Made by a program: the position numbers and the translations under genes. This document shows positions 39,746 through 50,108 of a stretch of DNA of 64,000 bases, piece by piece. Below the pieces are notes generated by a model. It was given only the letters and a program-made list of their open reading frames with translations. It did not search any database and had not been told where the DNA came from. The stretch comes from Danio rerio (taxonomy: Eukaryota > Chordata > Actinopteri > Cypriniformes > Danionidae): contig NC_133193.1 in assembly GCF_049306965.1 (NCBI RefSeq), forward strand, positions 16,475,001 to 16,539,000. Reading direction: 5' to 3'. Numbering within the stretch: position 1 is the stretch's first letter; each line of letters opens with the position of its first letter.

Positions 39746-41476
39746 ATGATCCCAACCAGGAACGCTGTGATGCTTCTTTCTCTTCTGTTGGCGAGTACTC
39801 TCGCCGAAGAAAACGCAGATCCGATTTTCAAAGCACTTGGTGAGGAACTGGAGATGGGTTTTTGCTTTGGAGATGACATTGCTGTGTACAAACTGACTTC
39901 TAAGGGAAAGGAGTTACTGGGTCAAGCCTCCAGTTCCTTAGTTTCTGTTGATTTTGAAGGTCGGATCAAAATCTCCAACGATGTTGAAGGATTGCTCGGA
40001 CTGAAGATCTCAAATCTTCAATTCTCAGATTCAGGCGTTTACATTAGAGAGTGCTGGAGTGGTGATTCTGTGGAGAATTATCAAACACACGCTCTGTATG
40101 TGTGCAACACGGAGATGGCCTCACAAGAGATTGTTCTGACCCCAAGAACTGGTGCGGATCTGGTATGCAATCTAGATTCTGGAAGAAATACAACAATAAA
40201 ATGGTACAGAGATATCCACAATGCATCTGTGTTCATAGACACTAGTATTTCTTTGGAGCCATTACAAAAGGAGTTTAAAAGCCTCATTCAGGTGAACGGT
40301 GAAGGCTTATCTTTGCATGTTTCAGACACGTTCATTAAAGACAGACCTTCTTTCCTCTGTGTGGTCATGGAGGGCCAACAATGCAAGAGCTTCCAGAGCA
40401 TACGACTTCCAGAAGAACCTGAGACACGGACCGTCTATCGTTCTGTGGGTGAAGACATTATTCTTAGATGTTCAGCAGACCGTCTTAGAGAGAAACACTG
40501 GATAACTCCTACTAGACAAGTTAACTCGTCAACACCGGTGTATTTCAAAGGAACCACCATGAATCAAATCTACGTGTCGACTAGTGAGAATTCAGAAGAA
40601 TATTCTCTCAACATTCACTCGCTCGCTGAAGAACATTCCGGGAGCTACAAATGCTTCTCAACCTTCCTTGTTGAGGAGTACATTGTGAATGTTTGCCCTT
40701 TACTCGAATTAAATAATGTTACACTTTCTGTCAAAAATAAGAAAGTGCTCTTTCAGTGTGACTTCATGAATTTGCCAGCAGTTATGGATAAAGTTGGGTC
40801 AGCCAGCATTCAGTGGTATCGAAAATTCAACGAGAATGACATCCTACTATTGGACTCGGGAGATCCTACTATAACTCCTTCTGGGGATCTAAAAGACAGG
40901 GTGATGTTCTCAAAGGTAGATTCCTCTCTCGTCTTTACTGATCCCAAAGAGGAAGACAGTGGGACGTACTGGTGTGTGGTGCTGCTGGATACTGATTACA
41001 ATGATGAGGTTGATGATTATGATACTGCTTATCTTAATGATGATGTTAGTGTTGACCATGACGACGAAGATGATGAGGAGGAGGAGGGGGAGGAGGAGGA
41101 AGAAGAACTCCGGTCATTGATAATGGAGGAAGAATACATGGACGTGTGTCTCTTTAGGCAGGTCACCAACGTAAAGTTTATAGCTGAAAAGAATAAACAG
41201 GGAACAAGATTTTTGAAGCCTGACATCAAAAGTCAGCCAGTTCCTACAACTCAAACTGACAAGAAAAGTCAGTCAGTTTCTACAGCTCAGCCTGAACCTG
41301 AGACTAATCTAACGATATATGCCGTTTGTGTAGGGATTGGAGTCCTAGTACTGCTTTCACTGATTGGTGTTGTGGTGGCTTTAAAAATGAAAGAAAAAAA
41401 AGGTACTCCATCTGCTCAAGTAAAAGGTGTCGAACTATCTGAAGCAAACCCCCTTAAATCCAACGCGGCAGTATGA
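39746..41476 (+). CDS. Single-exon transmembrane protein with four Ig-like domains and an acidic stalk
   Basis: 576 aa, one uninterrupted frame, TGA stop. Residues 1-20 (MIPTRNAVMLLSLLLASTLA) form a signal peptide; an internal Met at 9 could also serve. Four Ig-like units follow: about 30-115 (EMGFCF, LQFSDSGVYIREC), 120-220 (ADLVCN, IKWYR, PSFLCVV), 225-318 (IILRCSADR, EEHSGSYKCF) and 320-420 (VLFQCDF, IQWYRKF, EEDSGTYWCVV). Residues about 425-454 are nearly all Asp and Glu. A Ser/Thr/Pro stalk and a 25-residue membrane segment (about 522-546, YAVCVGIGVLVLLSLIGVVV) precede a 30-residue basic tail without an ITIM, ITAM or kinase. It is probably a cell-surface receptor or adhesion protein of a teleost Ig family; the ligand is unknown. 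Ig genes usually have one exon per domain, so the single exon is odd and suggests retroposition or an intron-poor lineage. Confidence 0.85.
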   Translation: MIPTRNAVMLLSLLLASTLAEENADPIFKALGEELEMGFCFGDDIAVYKLTSKGKELLGQASSSLVSVDFEGRIKISNDVEGLLGLKISNLQFSDSGVYIRECWSGDSVENYQTHALYVCNTEMASQEIVLTPRTGADLVCNLDSGRNTTIKWYRDIHNASVFIDTSISLEPLQKEFKSLIQVNGEGLSLHVSDTFIKDRPSFLCVVMEGQQCKSFQSIRLPEEPETRTVYRSVGEDIILRCSADRLREKHWITPTRQVNSSTPVYFKGTTMNQIYVSTSENSEEYSLNIHSLAEEHSGSYKCFSTFLVEEYIVNVCPLLELNNVTLSVKNKKVLFQCDFMNLPAVMDKVGSASIQWYRKFNENDILLLDSGDPTITPSGDLKDRVMFSKVDSSLVFTDPKEEDSGTYWCVVLLDTDYNDEVDDYDTAYLNDDVSVDHDDEDDEEEEGEEEEEELRSLIMEEEYMDVCLFRQVTNVKFIAEKNKQGTRFLKPDIKSQPVPTTQTDKKSQSVSTAQPEPETNLTIYAVCVGIGVLVLLSLIGVVVALKMKEKKGTPSAQVKGVELSEANPLKSNAAV

Positions 41477-41486
41477 GCATACCAGC

Positions 41487-41812
41487 GAACAATTTAGTGC
41501 TTAATAGACGTCTAATAGACATCTAAATGTAGACAGTTTGGCAAAACAAGGCTAAAATTGGGCTGTCAACGAAAATCTAATAGACATCTAAGAATAGTCT
41601 AAAACTAGACTAATAGTCAGATTAGACAGACTTTATATGTGTAGTCATTCATTTCTGTTTATTTGATAGTCTAGTTTTGGGTTATACTTAGACATCTATT
41701 ACAGTCTCACTGACAGCCCAAATTTAATCTTGTTTTAGCTAGGACGACTATGTTTGGACGTCTATTAGACATCTATTGGACATCTTTTAAAAACAAAAAA
41801 ATGCTGACTGGG
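41487..41812. mobile_element. Fold-back (palindromic) MITE just after the Ig gene
   Basis: The left arm (TAATAGACGTCTAATAGACAT, AAAACAAGGCTAAAATTGGG, CTGTCAACG) is mirrored by the right arm (CTGACAGCCCAAATTTAATC, GGACGTCTATTAGACATCTATT). The arms are about 100 bp, so a transcript would fold into a long hairpin. It starts about 10 bp after the stop codon and may form part of the 3' UTR. Confidence 0.75.
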
Positions 41813-43679
41813 TATGCAGTCAATTATTTTTTTACCAAATCTTGTGCATAAGGTGTATAGAAAATGTAACTGCGAGGAAACTATGCAATGCAACGGAATA
41901 ATCTACCTAAAAAAGAAAATTCAGTGATCATTTTCTGGAGACCACTGATTTGGAAATTATGGCCAATAAAGCTTATCGGAGCTGATATATAGGCTGATAA
42001 ATACAAACTTGGTATTCATTTTCAGTGGCTGATTACAAAAACAAGACAAATAAATACAGTGGACAACTGATTTAATTTTAAAAGCCATATAAAGCAAGGA
42101 AAACTGCAAGGAAGCATGGATTTTTCTTCCCCCAGATTCTAAAATTCGATTCATTGACTGATACTGATATGGCTGCCAATATATTGTGCATCATTTACTC
42201 ATCAGCATATTGCTCCAAACCTTTCTCTTTTTCTATGGAACTCAGCATTTTTGGAGAAATCAGGAGTGTTTTTCCTTTCATGCAATCATTTTAAACCCAC
42301 ATTCTTCAAAATACAGGATAGCAACAACATAAGAGAAGATAAATAATGTCAAAGTTTGGTGAAATTTCCATTTGTAAGTACAATTTCACCTTCATCTTTG
42401 CTATAATCAACCAACCTGAAGGAGAACAGTTTGAGACTGTATAGGATACTCAAATGGGTAATGCAAAGTCATTGGACAATTCTTCTTCTTGCAAATGCTA
42501 AAATGGATGGCATGTGAGTGTCTTCTGGGTGACGAACTCGGGCATGAGGATAATGTAAAACAGCTACTGTCTGGCATACGTGACATTTAACTTGTATAAT
42601 GAAAGACAAGACCAGCTGGTTTGTTTCCCTGTAAAATCTTGAGTACACACAAAGCAAATGGTGTGTTAAAAAACAAACACACCGTAAAGCCTGTATCAAA
42701 GCTTAAAGGAAAAGTTTGAAATAAAAAAAAAAAATCTTTAGGTCTTTCCAAACCTGCATGTGTAACTATCTTATTTTTTGATCCAAATTCATACAGGTTT
42801 GGAACAGCATGAGGGTGAAGTTTTTGATATTTGGATGAATGTGCTCTTTAACCGTATGCCATTTGATTCATTCTGCATTTTTTTGTGTGTGTTATGTTGT
42901 GTAAAACACCTCTGCTGTTCACGCAGCCCATACTTTCATCTGTAACGAAGCATTTAGCACCACTGAACTGCTAGAAACATCATCTCTCCCGTGACAGAGA
43001 TCTTGGTAATGATAAACAACAGATGTGCAAAACACATCCGTAAAAAAAATCCATTCTTCTTCCGACTAGGGACGTGTAGTACATTTCCAGCTGTAATTTC
43101 TCCTCAGTTTCCATTAATGTGTTGAATGTGCTGCTGAATTGAATATCCTAGTCTAACAGCTGGCTGCGTAAGCGAGAAGAAAGCAGACGATGCCTAGAGA
43201 GAGGATTTGATGGACACGGTTATGTCATGTAAAGCTGCACTGGTGGTCCTGTGTGGATCCGCAGATTAGCAAAGCAGTTTTGTTTATGTACATGCCAGAT
43301 ATAACCAAAGCATTTTCACTGTGGTTGGGCTGACAGCCAAAGTATGTTTGTTAGTTGGTATTAAAAGGATTTGAGTTACAATGGGACGGTTGAGGTTGTT
43401 TGAAAGCTTGAATTCATGGTTATGCTTCTACTACAACACAGGTGCGTTCTCAATGGAAAGAAATGATCCAGTGCTTTGTTAATGGGTTTTCCTTTTCATA
43501 ATAACTCCTTGATTGCATTCAGAAATGCATAAAAAGGTGAACTCGTTTTGATGTTTAACCAAACGTGTTATAGCAACTTAAGCATGATAACAGACAGTAA
43601 AACATTTAAGAGTGTTGATGGTTACCACTAAATAAACACTGCTTGTTTTCCAAAGGAAAAAAAATTAGACTCCCTTTGC
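41813..43679. other. Intergenic spacer with MITE fragments
   Basis: At 41955-42180 the words GGAGCTGATATATAGGCTGATAA and GACTGATACTGATATGGCTGCC look like an old hAT-type repeat with ATCGGCTGATA motifs. At 42190-42330 and 42690-42860 there are pieces of the palindromic 'catttactcaccctcaagttgttcc' MITE family (e.g. TACAGGTTTGGAACAGCATGAGGGTGA). No exon seen. Confidence 0.45.
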
Positions 43680-44064
43680 GTGATTGAAACCACTAATCTC
43701 TATTTTACTCTAGTTTACTGTTTGTTTTTCTTTTGATATATGTCAATGATTCATAACGAAGTCCCGAACCATGAATCATACAGCAATGTAGACCAGTTTA
43801 ACAGGCAGGGTTTTTTGGATTGGGCCATGTCTGCTTTCACTTGTCAAAATGGGCTGTCAACCTCCCTAACTGTCATTATGCATTTTGCCAAAAGGCAAGA
43901 GTCGTATTTCATGGGTGTCATTTGTGCTCCAATACACTTTAGCACATTCTTTGGAAGAATATGCAAACCCTTGATTCATTATTGCTATTTAAAAGATTCA
44001 CTCAGGCTATCTGAGATTGCTTTGTGCATTAATATCACCCAAGCAATGTATGAACCCATTTAAT
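43680..44064. other. Candidate conserved non-coding element
   Basis: A repeat-free, high-complexity stretch with motifs such as GGCTGTCAACCTCCCTAACTG, CATTATGCATTTTGCC and GAATATGCAAACCC (octamer-like). A 107-aa frame (43740-44063) exists but resembles no protein family; I favour regulatory DNA over coding. This is a judgement from texture only. Confidence 0.3.
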
Positions 44065-44259
44065 GACAATATGCATTAAAAGACATTACCTGAAGCATTT
44101 TAAATGCATGTCTTCCTCCACAGTTTTAACAGCAGCAAGATATCATCAGGCTCATAATGAAGTGCATTTCCACTGGAGGTTAAAAAAGAGGATATAAAGA
44201 GTTCATGGCGATCTTGCCACAGGAACAACCAGTTACTGATGTCAAGTATGCAAGAAAAA
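44065..44259. repeat. ~195-bp direct duplication, left copy
   Basis: From GACAATATGCATTAAAAG to GTATGCAAGAAAAA, repeated with about 80-85% identity at 45778-45969. The two copies bracket 1.5 kb that is mostly nested transposons. Confidence 0.85.
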
Positions 44260-44369
44260 GTCCAAGACTAGTACTTATATAGTACTTTAGTACTTATACT
44301 GTATATACTTATATATACATATACATACACTCACTGGCCAATTTATTAGGTACACCTGACCAACTGCTG

Positions 44370-45198
44370 TAGAGGTGTGAACCTATACTGGTCTCACGGT
44401 TCGGTTCGGTTACGATTATCATGCCATCGATTCGGTTCAATTCGATATCTCGGTGCATCACGGTGCATTACAATGCTTTCCATATATAGTGTTATATTTT
44501 AGGGGGGAGGCTATAACATGCTGTCTGTATAAACACACAGACACACAGCAACACACTGTCTCTCATTCAAACACATTCACAAACATAGACAGCATCAAAC
44601 AAACAAACACACACACGCACACACACAAACAAACACACTTAAGCCCTTGCAACAGAGAGAGCTCGCGCTGAGCGGAGCAGAAAAACGAAAAAAATAAGCA
44701 CTTTTCCGACGGTCCCTTACAGAGGGAGCGCGAGCTCTGCCGGCTAAAGTAAACGCAGACTGCGAGGGCTTAAACGGAGCAGTGCTCGTAATGTCGAGCG
44801 AAAAAAAGAAAGACAGCTGTGAAACATAACCAGCTTTGTCTTTCTGTAGGAAACACACTTTAGATCTTTTTAGGGTAAGCGTTTTTTGAGTTATTGCCGA
44901 CTATAACTGAAAGTGTGTCAGTAAAATCGAAAACAAAACCAACTGAACCGCGCTCATTTCTGCCGCCCCACTGGATATACAGCGCCCTTAGCATTTGCCT
45001 ATGGTGCCTATGCTACGGGCCGGCCCTGAGTTGGCTGAGTGTTGTAAATAACGGCGCTCACCTCCCTCGCGACAGAGCGCATAGGAGATAAATGACGTCA
45101 CTACATAATAACCGGTTATGGTTATTACTGAATCGATACCGAATTGTCCGCGTCTGCATCGCGGTGCACCGAAGAAACAATTAATTTTGACACCCCTA
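44370..45198. mobile_element. hAT-like element nested in Tc1 copy D
   Basis: It starts TAGAGGTGTGAACC and ends TTGACACCCCTA (inverted), with exact 8-bp target duplication AACTGCTG at 44362-44369 and 45199-45206. The interior is GC-rich with CA-rich tracts (44540-44640) and a TCGGTTCGGTT motif near the left end mirrored by ACCGAATTG near the right. No transposase; the 87-aa and 65-aa frames inside are not recognisable. Confidence 0.88.
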
Positions 45199-45260
45199 AA
45201 CTGCTGGTTAATGCAAATTTCTAATTAGCCAATCACATAGCAGCAACTCAATGCATTAAA

Positions 45261-45754
45261 GCTGCGGTCACACTGCATCTTTTTCCCCATAGACTTCAAT
45301 TCATACGCATGTTAAAGCATCAGATTGGAAACGTTTTGCACTTCGCTTCATAGCAAAGTTCAAACTTAGAGAACTCTGACCTGCGAAATCGCATTATTTG
45401 ACTGCGTGAGATCAATCGAAGATCAAAACATGACCTCTCTGGACAGAAATTTAAAATATAGTTAAATCGCTCGCTTTTTTAAATGTCTAATTATCTTTTC
45501 GCAGCATCGTACGACATAATTTTGCATGCTTAAACTCTAGTGCACGGGTCACCAATCTCATTCCTGGAGGTCCGGTTCCCTGCAGGGTTTAACTTCAACT
45601 TGCCTCAACACACCTGCCTGAGTGTTTCAAGTATACTTAGTAAGACCTTGATTAGCTTATTCAGGTGTGATTGATTAGGATTGGGGCTAAAATCTGCAGG
45701 ACACCGGCCCTCCAGGAACAAGTTTGGTGATTCCTGCTCTAGTGTGACCGCAGC
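45261..45754. mobile_element. DNA element with GCTGCGGTCACACT ends nested in Tc1 copy D
   Basis: The perfect 14-bp inverted ends GCTGCGGTCACACT and AGTGTGACCGCAGC bound it. Flanks are ATTAAA and ATCAAG, so any target duplication is short (perhaps a trinucleotide, as in Harbinger elements). It is itself interrupted by the hAT MITE at 45543-45736. Confidence 0.8.
45543..45736. mobile_element. 194-bp hAT MITE nested inside the 45261-45754 element
   Basis: CACGGGTCACCAATC at the left and TTTGGTGATTCCTG at the right, with CATTCCTGGAGG/CCTCCAGGAACA just inside. Exact 8-bp target duplication CTCTAGTG at 45535-45542 and 45737-45744. Confidence 0.88.
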
Positions 45755-45777
45755 ATCAAGCATGTAGACATGGTCAA

Positions 45778-45969
45778 GACAATATGCATTAAAAGAAACC
45801 ACCTGAAGCATTTTAAACACATTTCCTCCTCCAGTTTTAATGGCAGCAAGATATCATCTGGCTCTTAATGAAGTGCCTATCCATTGGAGGCTAAGAAAAA
45901 GGACATAATGAGTTAATGACAATCTTGCCACAGGTCAACCAGTTATTGATGTCATGTATGCAAGAAAAA
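45778..45969. repeat. ~195-bp direct duplication, right copy
   Basis: The partner of 44065-44259. It begins directly after the Tc1 fragment; the junction shares GAC with both sides. Confidence 0.85.
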
Positions 45970-46618
45970 CAGCCTTTTTTCCTTTCAGAAAGAGAAACAA
46001 AATGTTTCTTCAAATGTATCCTGCATGACACATGACACAATATGACTGTTTCCAAAAATATCCTTTCCTAGAGACCACGCAGTGTTTATAACTCAAATAT
46101 GTGTCATAAGGCAATGTGACTTTGCCATACAGCAACGCTAAATCAAAAAAATCACATTAATAAACTCAACCAACCAAGAGTATTCGTGCAGACAGGACAT
46201 GGCCTCTGAAATAGCCCTGGAACAGCCTAACCGTGTACTAAAAAATGAGCACACACATACACCACGAGCGACTTCTAGGACAAAACGAGCAGCGTAAGTC
46301 CTCTTGCTTTCTGAGGGGCATGAAATGTTCATCACTGAAAACTGATTAAATGGTGAGGAGCGCTGGACGGACTCCTCAGAGAGATAACGGCTGTTCAAAT
46401 GACGAATGGGGTTGAAAAACCTGAAAAATCAATCAGTCTCTTAATGTGTTATTAAACGATTTGACATTTTAATTGAGTTAATGACATGCTGCTTTAGTAT
46501 TTTCATATCTCAAATTGTACTAAGGAAATCCTCAAATTGAACCGATTTAAAACAGTAGGACGTCATTGGCCATGCTTGGTAGTTTAATACTGATTACAAT
46601 TGCACTTCATTACATTTT
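45970..46618. other. Intergenic spacer, nothing recognised
   Basis: Balanced composition at 46020-46400 without exon or repeat features. Small open frames are not protein-like. Confidence 0.4.
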
Positions 46619-46632
46619 ATGTAATCTAACTA

Positions 46633-46919
46633 AGGGCGAAGTGGTTAGCACAATAAGAAGGTCACTGGTTTGAGTCCAGGCCGGGTCAGTTGGCATTTCT
46701 GTGTGGAGTTAGTATGTTCTCCCCATGTTGCTCTGGGTTTCCTCCAGGTGCTCCAGTTTCCCGATTGTGAAAGCAATAGATGAATTGAATAAACTAAATT
46801 AGACGTAGTGTATGTGTGTGAATGAGTGTGTATGAATGTTTCCCAAGAATGAAACATATAAAACATGTAAAACATATGCTGGATAAGTTGGCATTTCATT
46901 CTGCTGTGGGAGAAATGAA
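46633..46919 (+). mobile_element. DANA SINE with 14-bp target duplication
   Basis: The head is decayed (GGGCGAAGTGGTTAGCAC), the body is clear (GTCAGTTGGCATTTCTGTG) and the tail lacks the GACTAAGCCG part. Flanks ATGTAATCT[A/G]ACTA at 46619-46632 and 46920-46933 match at 13 of 14. Confidence 0.9.
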
Positions 46920-46933
46920 ATGTAATCTGACTA

Positions 46934-47404
46934 TATTTACTTTTAGATTACTTTAGACCTAACTTTTTATCACATATTTTTATTTAGCATCATCCCGATT
47001 TAAAAACACCCATTTAGAGAAAGAAATTAAATTCATTTTTTAATCAACATGAAATGTATACATTGTCACTTTTTTCCAAGCTGTTTTGTGAGCAATTATA
47101 ACAATGTTTAATTAAAATAAATGATTATAGTCGCATTAAAACACTTGAACTATGAAATAAATATTATGAGAATTGTTTTATTTGGATACCAAAGTGCCAT
47201 GTGGCCATCAGAGAACTTTTTATGTGTGTGTATTAATATGACTTTACCCACAAAATAGGTGTTGAGTCCAGTAAACAATAATGTTCAGGAATTCTTACAG
47301 TATATTACATTAACATGCATTATCAATCATTACTTGGCCAAAGAAGGTTTAAAGTTTGAAATATTTTTGTCAAGATTTTGAGAATAAATATTTAGTGTAT
47401 ACAT
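46934..47404. other. AT-rich spacer, nothing recognised
   Basis: No exon, RNA gene or repeat seen. Confidence 0.4.
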
Positions 47405-47790
47405 GGCTTGACATTAACTTTTTTGATCTCCAGCAATTGTGGCTAGTAGTTTTCCAACATTACTAGTCACTCGCCATTTTGACTAGCCAAAATTTTGTTG
47501 TTGGAAAAATATATTTTATACACATAAATATGACTTTGACATGCTAAGATTACTTGATATAGATTTTGTGTTTACTCCACATCCCTCCTCATTCATTTCA
47601 CCTTTTGTGTGTCGTATAAGATTGCTCAATAACCATGATCAAATGGGTCATGGTTTCATATATTATAATGAGTTTTTATTTCACATAATTTTCAGAGCTC
47701 AAAATGAAGGATTTGGCAAATTTATCTCTGACCACGCCAAACATAAACAATTAATTATTTTTTAGCCACAAATTTTAAATGTGTCAAAAC
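47405..47790. mobile_element. Partial copy of the 6861-7598 hAT MITE
   Basis: GGCTTGACATTAACTTTTTTG and the following 350 bp align with the left part of the 6861 element (TTTTGTTGTTGGAAAA, TTACTCCACATCCCTCC, GAGTTTTTATTTCACATAAT), but without the GT microsatellite. The right terminus is not seen. Confidence 0.8.
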
Positions 47791-48270
47791 AAGCAAAATA
47801 TAGCTGTATACTATACATTATATTTAACAAAACATATGCACAGTAATCTGTCCTGGCTACAGGTCTCAGATCACCATTTAACTACACATAAATGAGGAGT
47901 TAATCTCCCATTTAAGCAATGTCATTGTAAAAAATTGATAATTAGACCTAAACCATAATAATGCAAAAAAAAAAAAAGCCGGTTAACGTTAGATTAATGC
48001 ATTACTTAACAAACAATTATGTACAAATAATTAAGGTAGCCATTAATTACACATCAGCTCATGTGACTCATGTTGTAGTTAGTACATGATTAGCACATGC
48101 ATTGACTCATCATTAGTTCATTATAAAGTAATGCTTAGTTCACATATTAACTCATCATTATTCATGTACTGTTATTGTGGAGTGTTACCCCTTACTTAAA
48201 AATATAAACTGTAATATATGTGTGTGTGTGTGTGTGTGTAAAAGAATATAATACATCATATAGTATGTCT

Positions 48271-48310
<40 letters not shown>

Positions 48311-49283
48311 AACTAAATCACTGCATTAAACTGACAGACCCGGTTTTTGATATAGTAATCTTGTCAGTTCCACAATGTTTACTGTTCCTCTCTCCAACTG
48401 TTGTTTAGCTTTATTTTATCACTTTTTATGGCCAAGTGTAAATAATGGGTTTGCTCCTATAGTCTTATTGTAGGTTTTCCTCCTCAGGGTCTTGGTAGAC
48501 CTGCAGGTTTACTTTCCTGCTGTCAGAAGCTGCATTTCTTTCTCCCTTCTCATGTTTTGTGGGTAATTATTGCACCTAGTTTGTTGGGTGTGTGTGTGTG
48601 TGTGTGTGTTTGTGTTTGAGCTTATCTTTTCACATGCTCTGTGTTGGTGGTGATCTCCCCTGAAGTGATTTACAATCTGGCATTCGGGTTCCATCAGCTT
48701 CCCCTCTTGTGGCTATAAAACAAGCTTTATAGTGTGATGTTCAAATGGGCATCAATGAACTGCATGCACTTTTCCAATTATGGTGTTTTTTCAGTGTTAA
48801 TCTGTGGTTTTAATCAAATCTCTGCTTTGCAAAGTTATTTCATTTGTTACAATATTTATGAACCTGATGAGGAATGACTGCACAGTATATTTGCAGATTT
48901 AATACATAATGTATTACAAGTATGATTATGGATAAAGTTAAATATATGACATTTTCTTTCAACTTTTATCAAAGAGTTTTATCATGTAAAAAAAAACAAT
49001 AAAATTATCATAAGTGGTCCACATGACTCGTGCAATTTATTACAAATCTTCTGAAGCCATATGCTAATAATTGTGTGAGCAGCAGGACCATAACTTAGCT
49101 ACAATGTAATTCACTTAAAATTTAAAAATCTCACCTAACTCTCTTGGATTGTTCATGAGTTATCAAGGGAAATAGCAATTTACAAATGGTGAACAGATTT
49201 GAGTCCAAGACTAGTAAGAACTGCTTGATCTGGTTCTTATACAATTCTTTAGTTAACATATATAACAATCATTTGCACCTATT
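47791..49283. other. Spacer with old repeats and GT/CA microsatellites
   Basis: 47940-48190 resembles a fish repeat with repeated TTAGTTCA/CATTATTAGTTC words and ends GGAGTGTTACCCC. Short microsatellites: (GT)n at 48218-48239, (CA)n at 48274-48306 and (GT)n at 48589-48612. No exon seen. Confidence 0.5.
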
Positions 49284-49572
49284 AAAAAGATAATTCAACC
49301 AAAGCTGAAGCATTGTCATTATCTACTCACCCTTCACTTTTCACAAACCTTTATAATAAAACATTATACCTTATATATACCTTCTGTCTTAATTGAAAGC
49401 TGCTAATACCCATATAGATTTCCATATAGCATTTTATTTCTTCTATGGAAGTAGCTACAGGTTTCCAGCTTACTTCTAAATATCTACTTTTAGGTCCAAC
49501 AGAAAGAATCTCATTGAGGTTTGATGAAACTTGAGGGTGAGTAAATAGTCATTTTTCATTTTTATGGGAACT
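49284..49572. mobile_element. Palindromic MITE ('tactcacc...ggtgagta' family)
   Basis: The left arm has CATTGTCATTATCTACTCACCC, the centre TATGGAAGTAGCTACAGG, and the right arm GAGGGTGAGTAAATAGTCATTTTTCATTTTT, mutually inverted. The same family is at 52695-53050 and in fragments at 42190-42860. Confidence 0.75.
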
Positions 49573-49756
49573 TAAATTTCTATAATTTAAGCTTATTGGT
49601 TTTTATCACAAATATGTTAACCTTACGATCATTTACAGACCATTTTGAGGTACAAACCTGCATGTAAACAAAAACAATGGTCCCAACGTATTTCTTGTTT
49701 TACATTTTTAATTTCTATAGCTTCCAAGAATCTAAAAAGAGCCACGTATTGATAAA

Positions 49757-49992
49757 TAAAGAGTTCAGATGCAAAATCCTCTTAATGCCATCTGAAAATT
49801 TCTCCTAAAATTAGCATTTTTCTCAGCCTCCTATGTTTATGTTCAAGTATTTCCTTTTAAAGGCAATAAAAAGAACTTATCCGTCACTATAAAAGTACAG
49901 TTTTTAAGCCTAGACATAAGAGTCAAAGAGAAATGATCATTTTAGAAGAAAATATCAAATGACATTTAGAGGTTTTTACATCTAAACTCTTC
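49757..49992. mobile_element. Fold-back MITE, copy 1
   Basis: The left arm (AGAGTTCAGATGCAAAATCC, TCTCCTAAAATTAGCATTTT) is mirrored by the right arm (ATCATTTTAGAAGAAAATAT, GAGGTTTTTACATCTAAACTC). A second copy is at 59525-59735. Confidence 0.8.
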
Positions 49993-50108
49993 TAATAGTG
50001 TTATAATTGCTGTTTTAACAGTATGATTGAATTGCCTCTTGTTACAGTTTTAGAATAGTTTGATAACAAGCCGCAAATGTTCATGGGTCAATAACATCAG
50101 CACATTGT

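Larger units (their letters stand above)
44328..45777 (+). mobile_element. Tc1/mariner 5' fragment (copy D) split by two insertions
   Basis: Tc1 sequence occurs as three pieces: 44328-44369 (CACTCACTGGCCAATTTATT, terminal repeat), 45199-45260 (TAATGCAAATTTCTAATTAG, CAGCAACTCAATGCATT) and 45755-45777 (GCATGTAGACATGGTCAAGAC). Together they correspond to the first ~125 bp of copy B, after which the element ends abruptly at the duplicated 195-bp repeat. Confidence 0.85.

Noticed and set aside
39541-39843. 100-aa frame ahead of the Ig gene
   Set aside because: It overlaps the Ig gene signal peptide in another frame. Its end (YSRRRKRRSDFQSTW) is the Ig coding sequence read out of frame. The first part could be an upstream exon but nothing proves it.
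43740-44063. 107-aa frame
   Set aside because: No family resemblance, no splice context and odd composition; treated as part of a possible regulatory element.
44453-45091. Frames of 65-87 aa in the GC-rich part of 44.4-45.1 kb
   Set aside because: They are inside a hAT-like element with a clear 8-bp target duplication; GC content and CA tracts explain the open frames.
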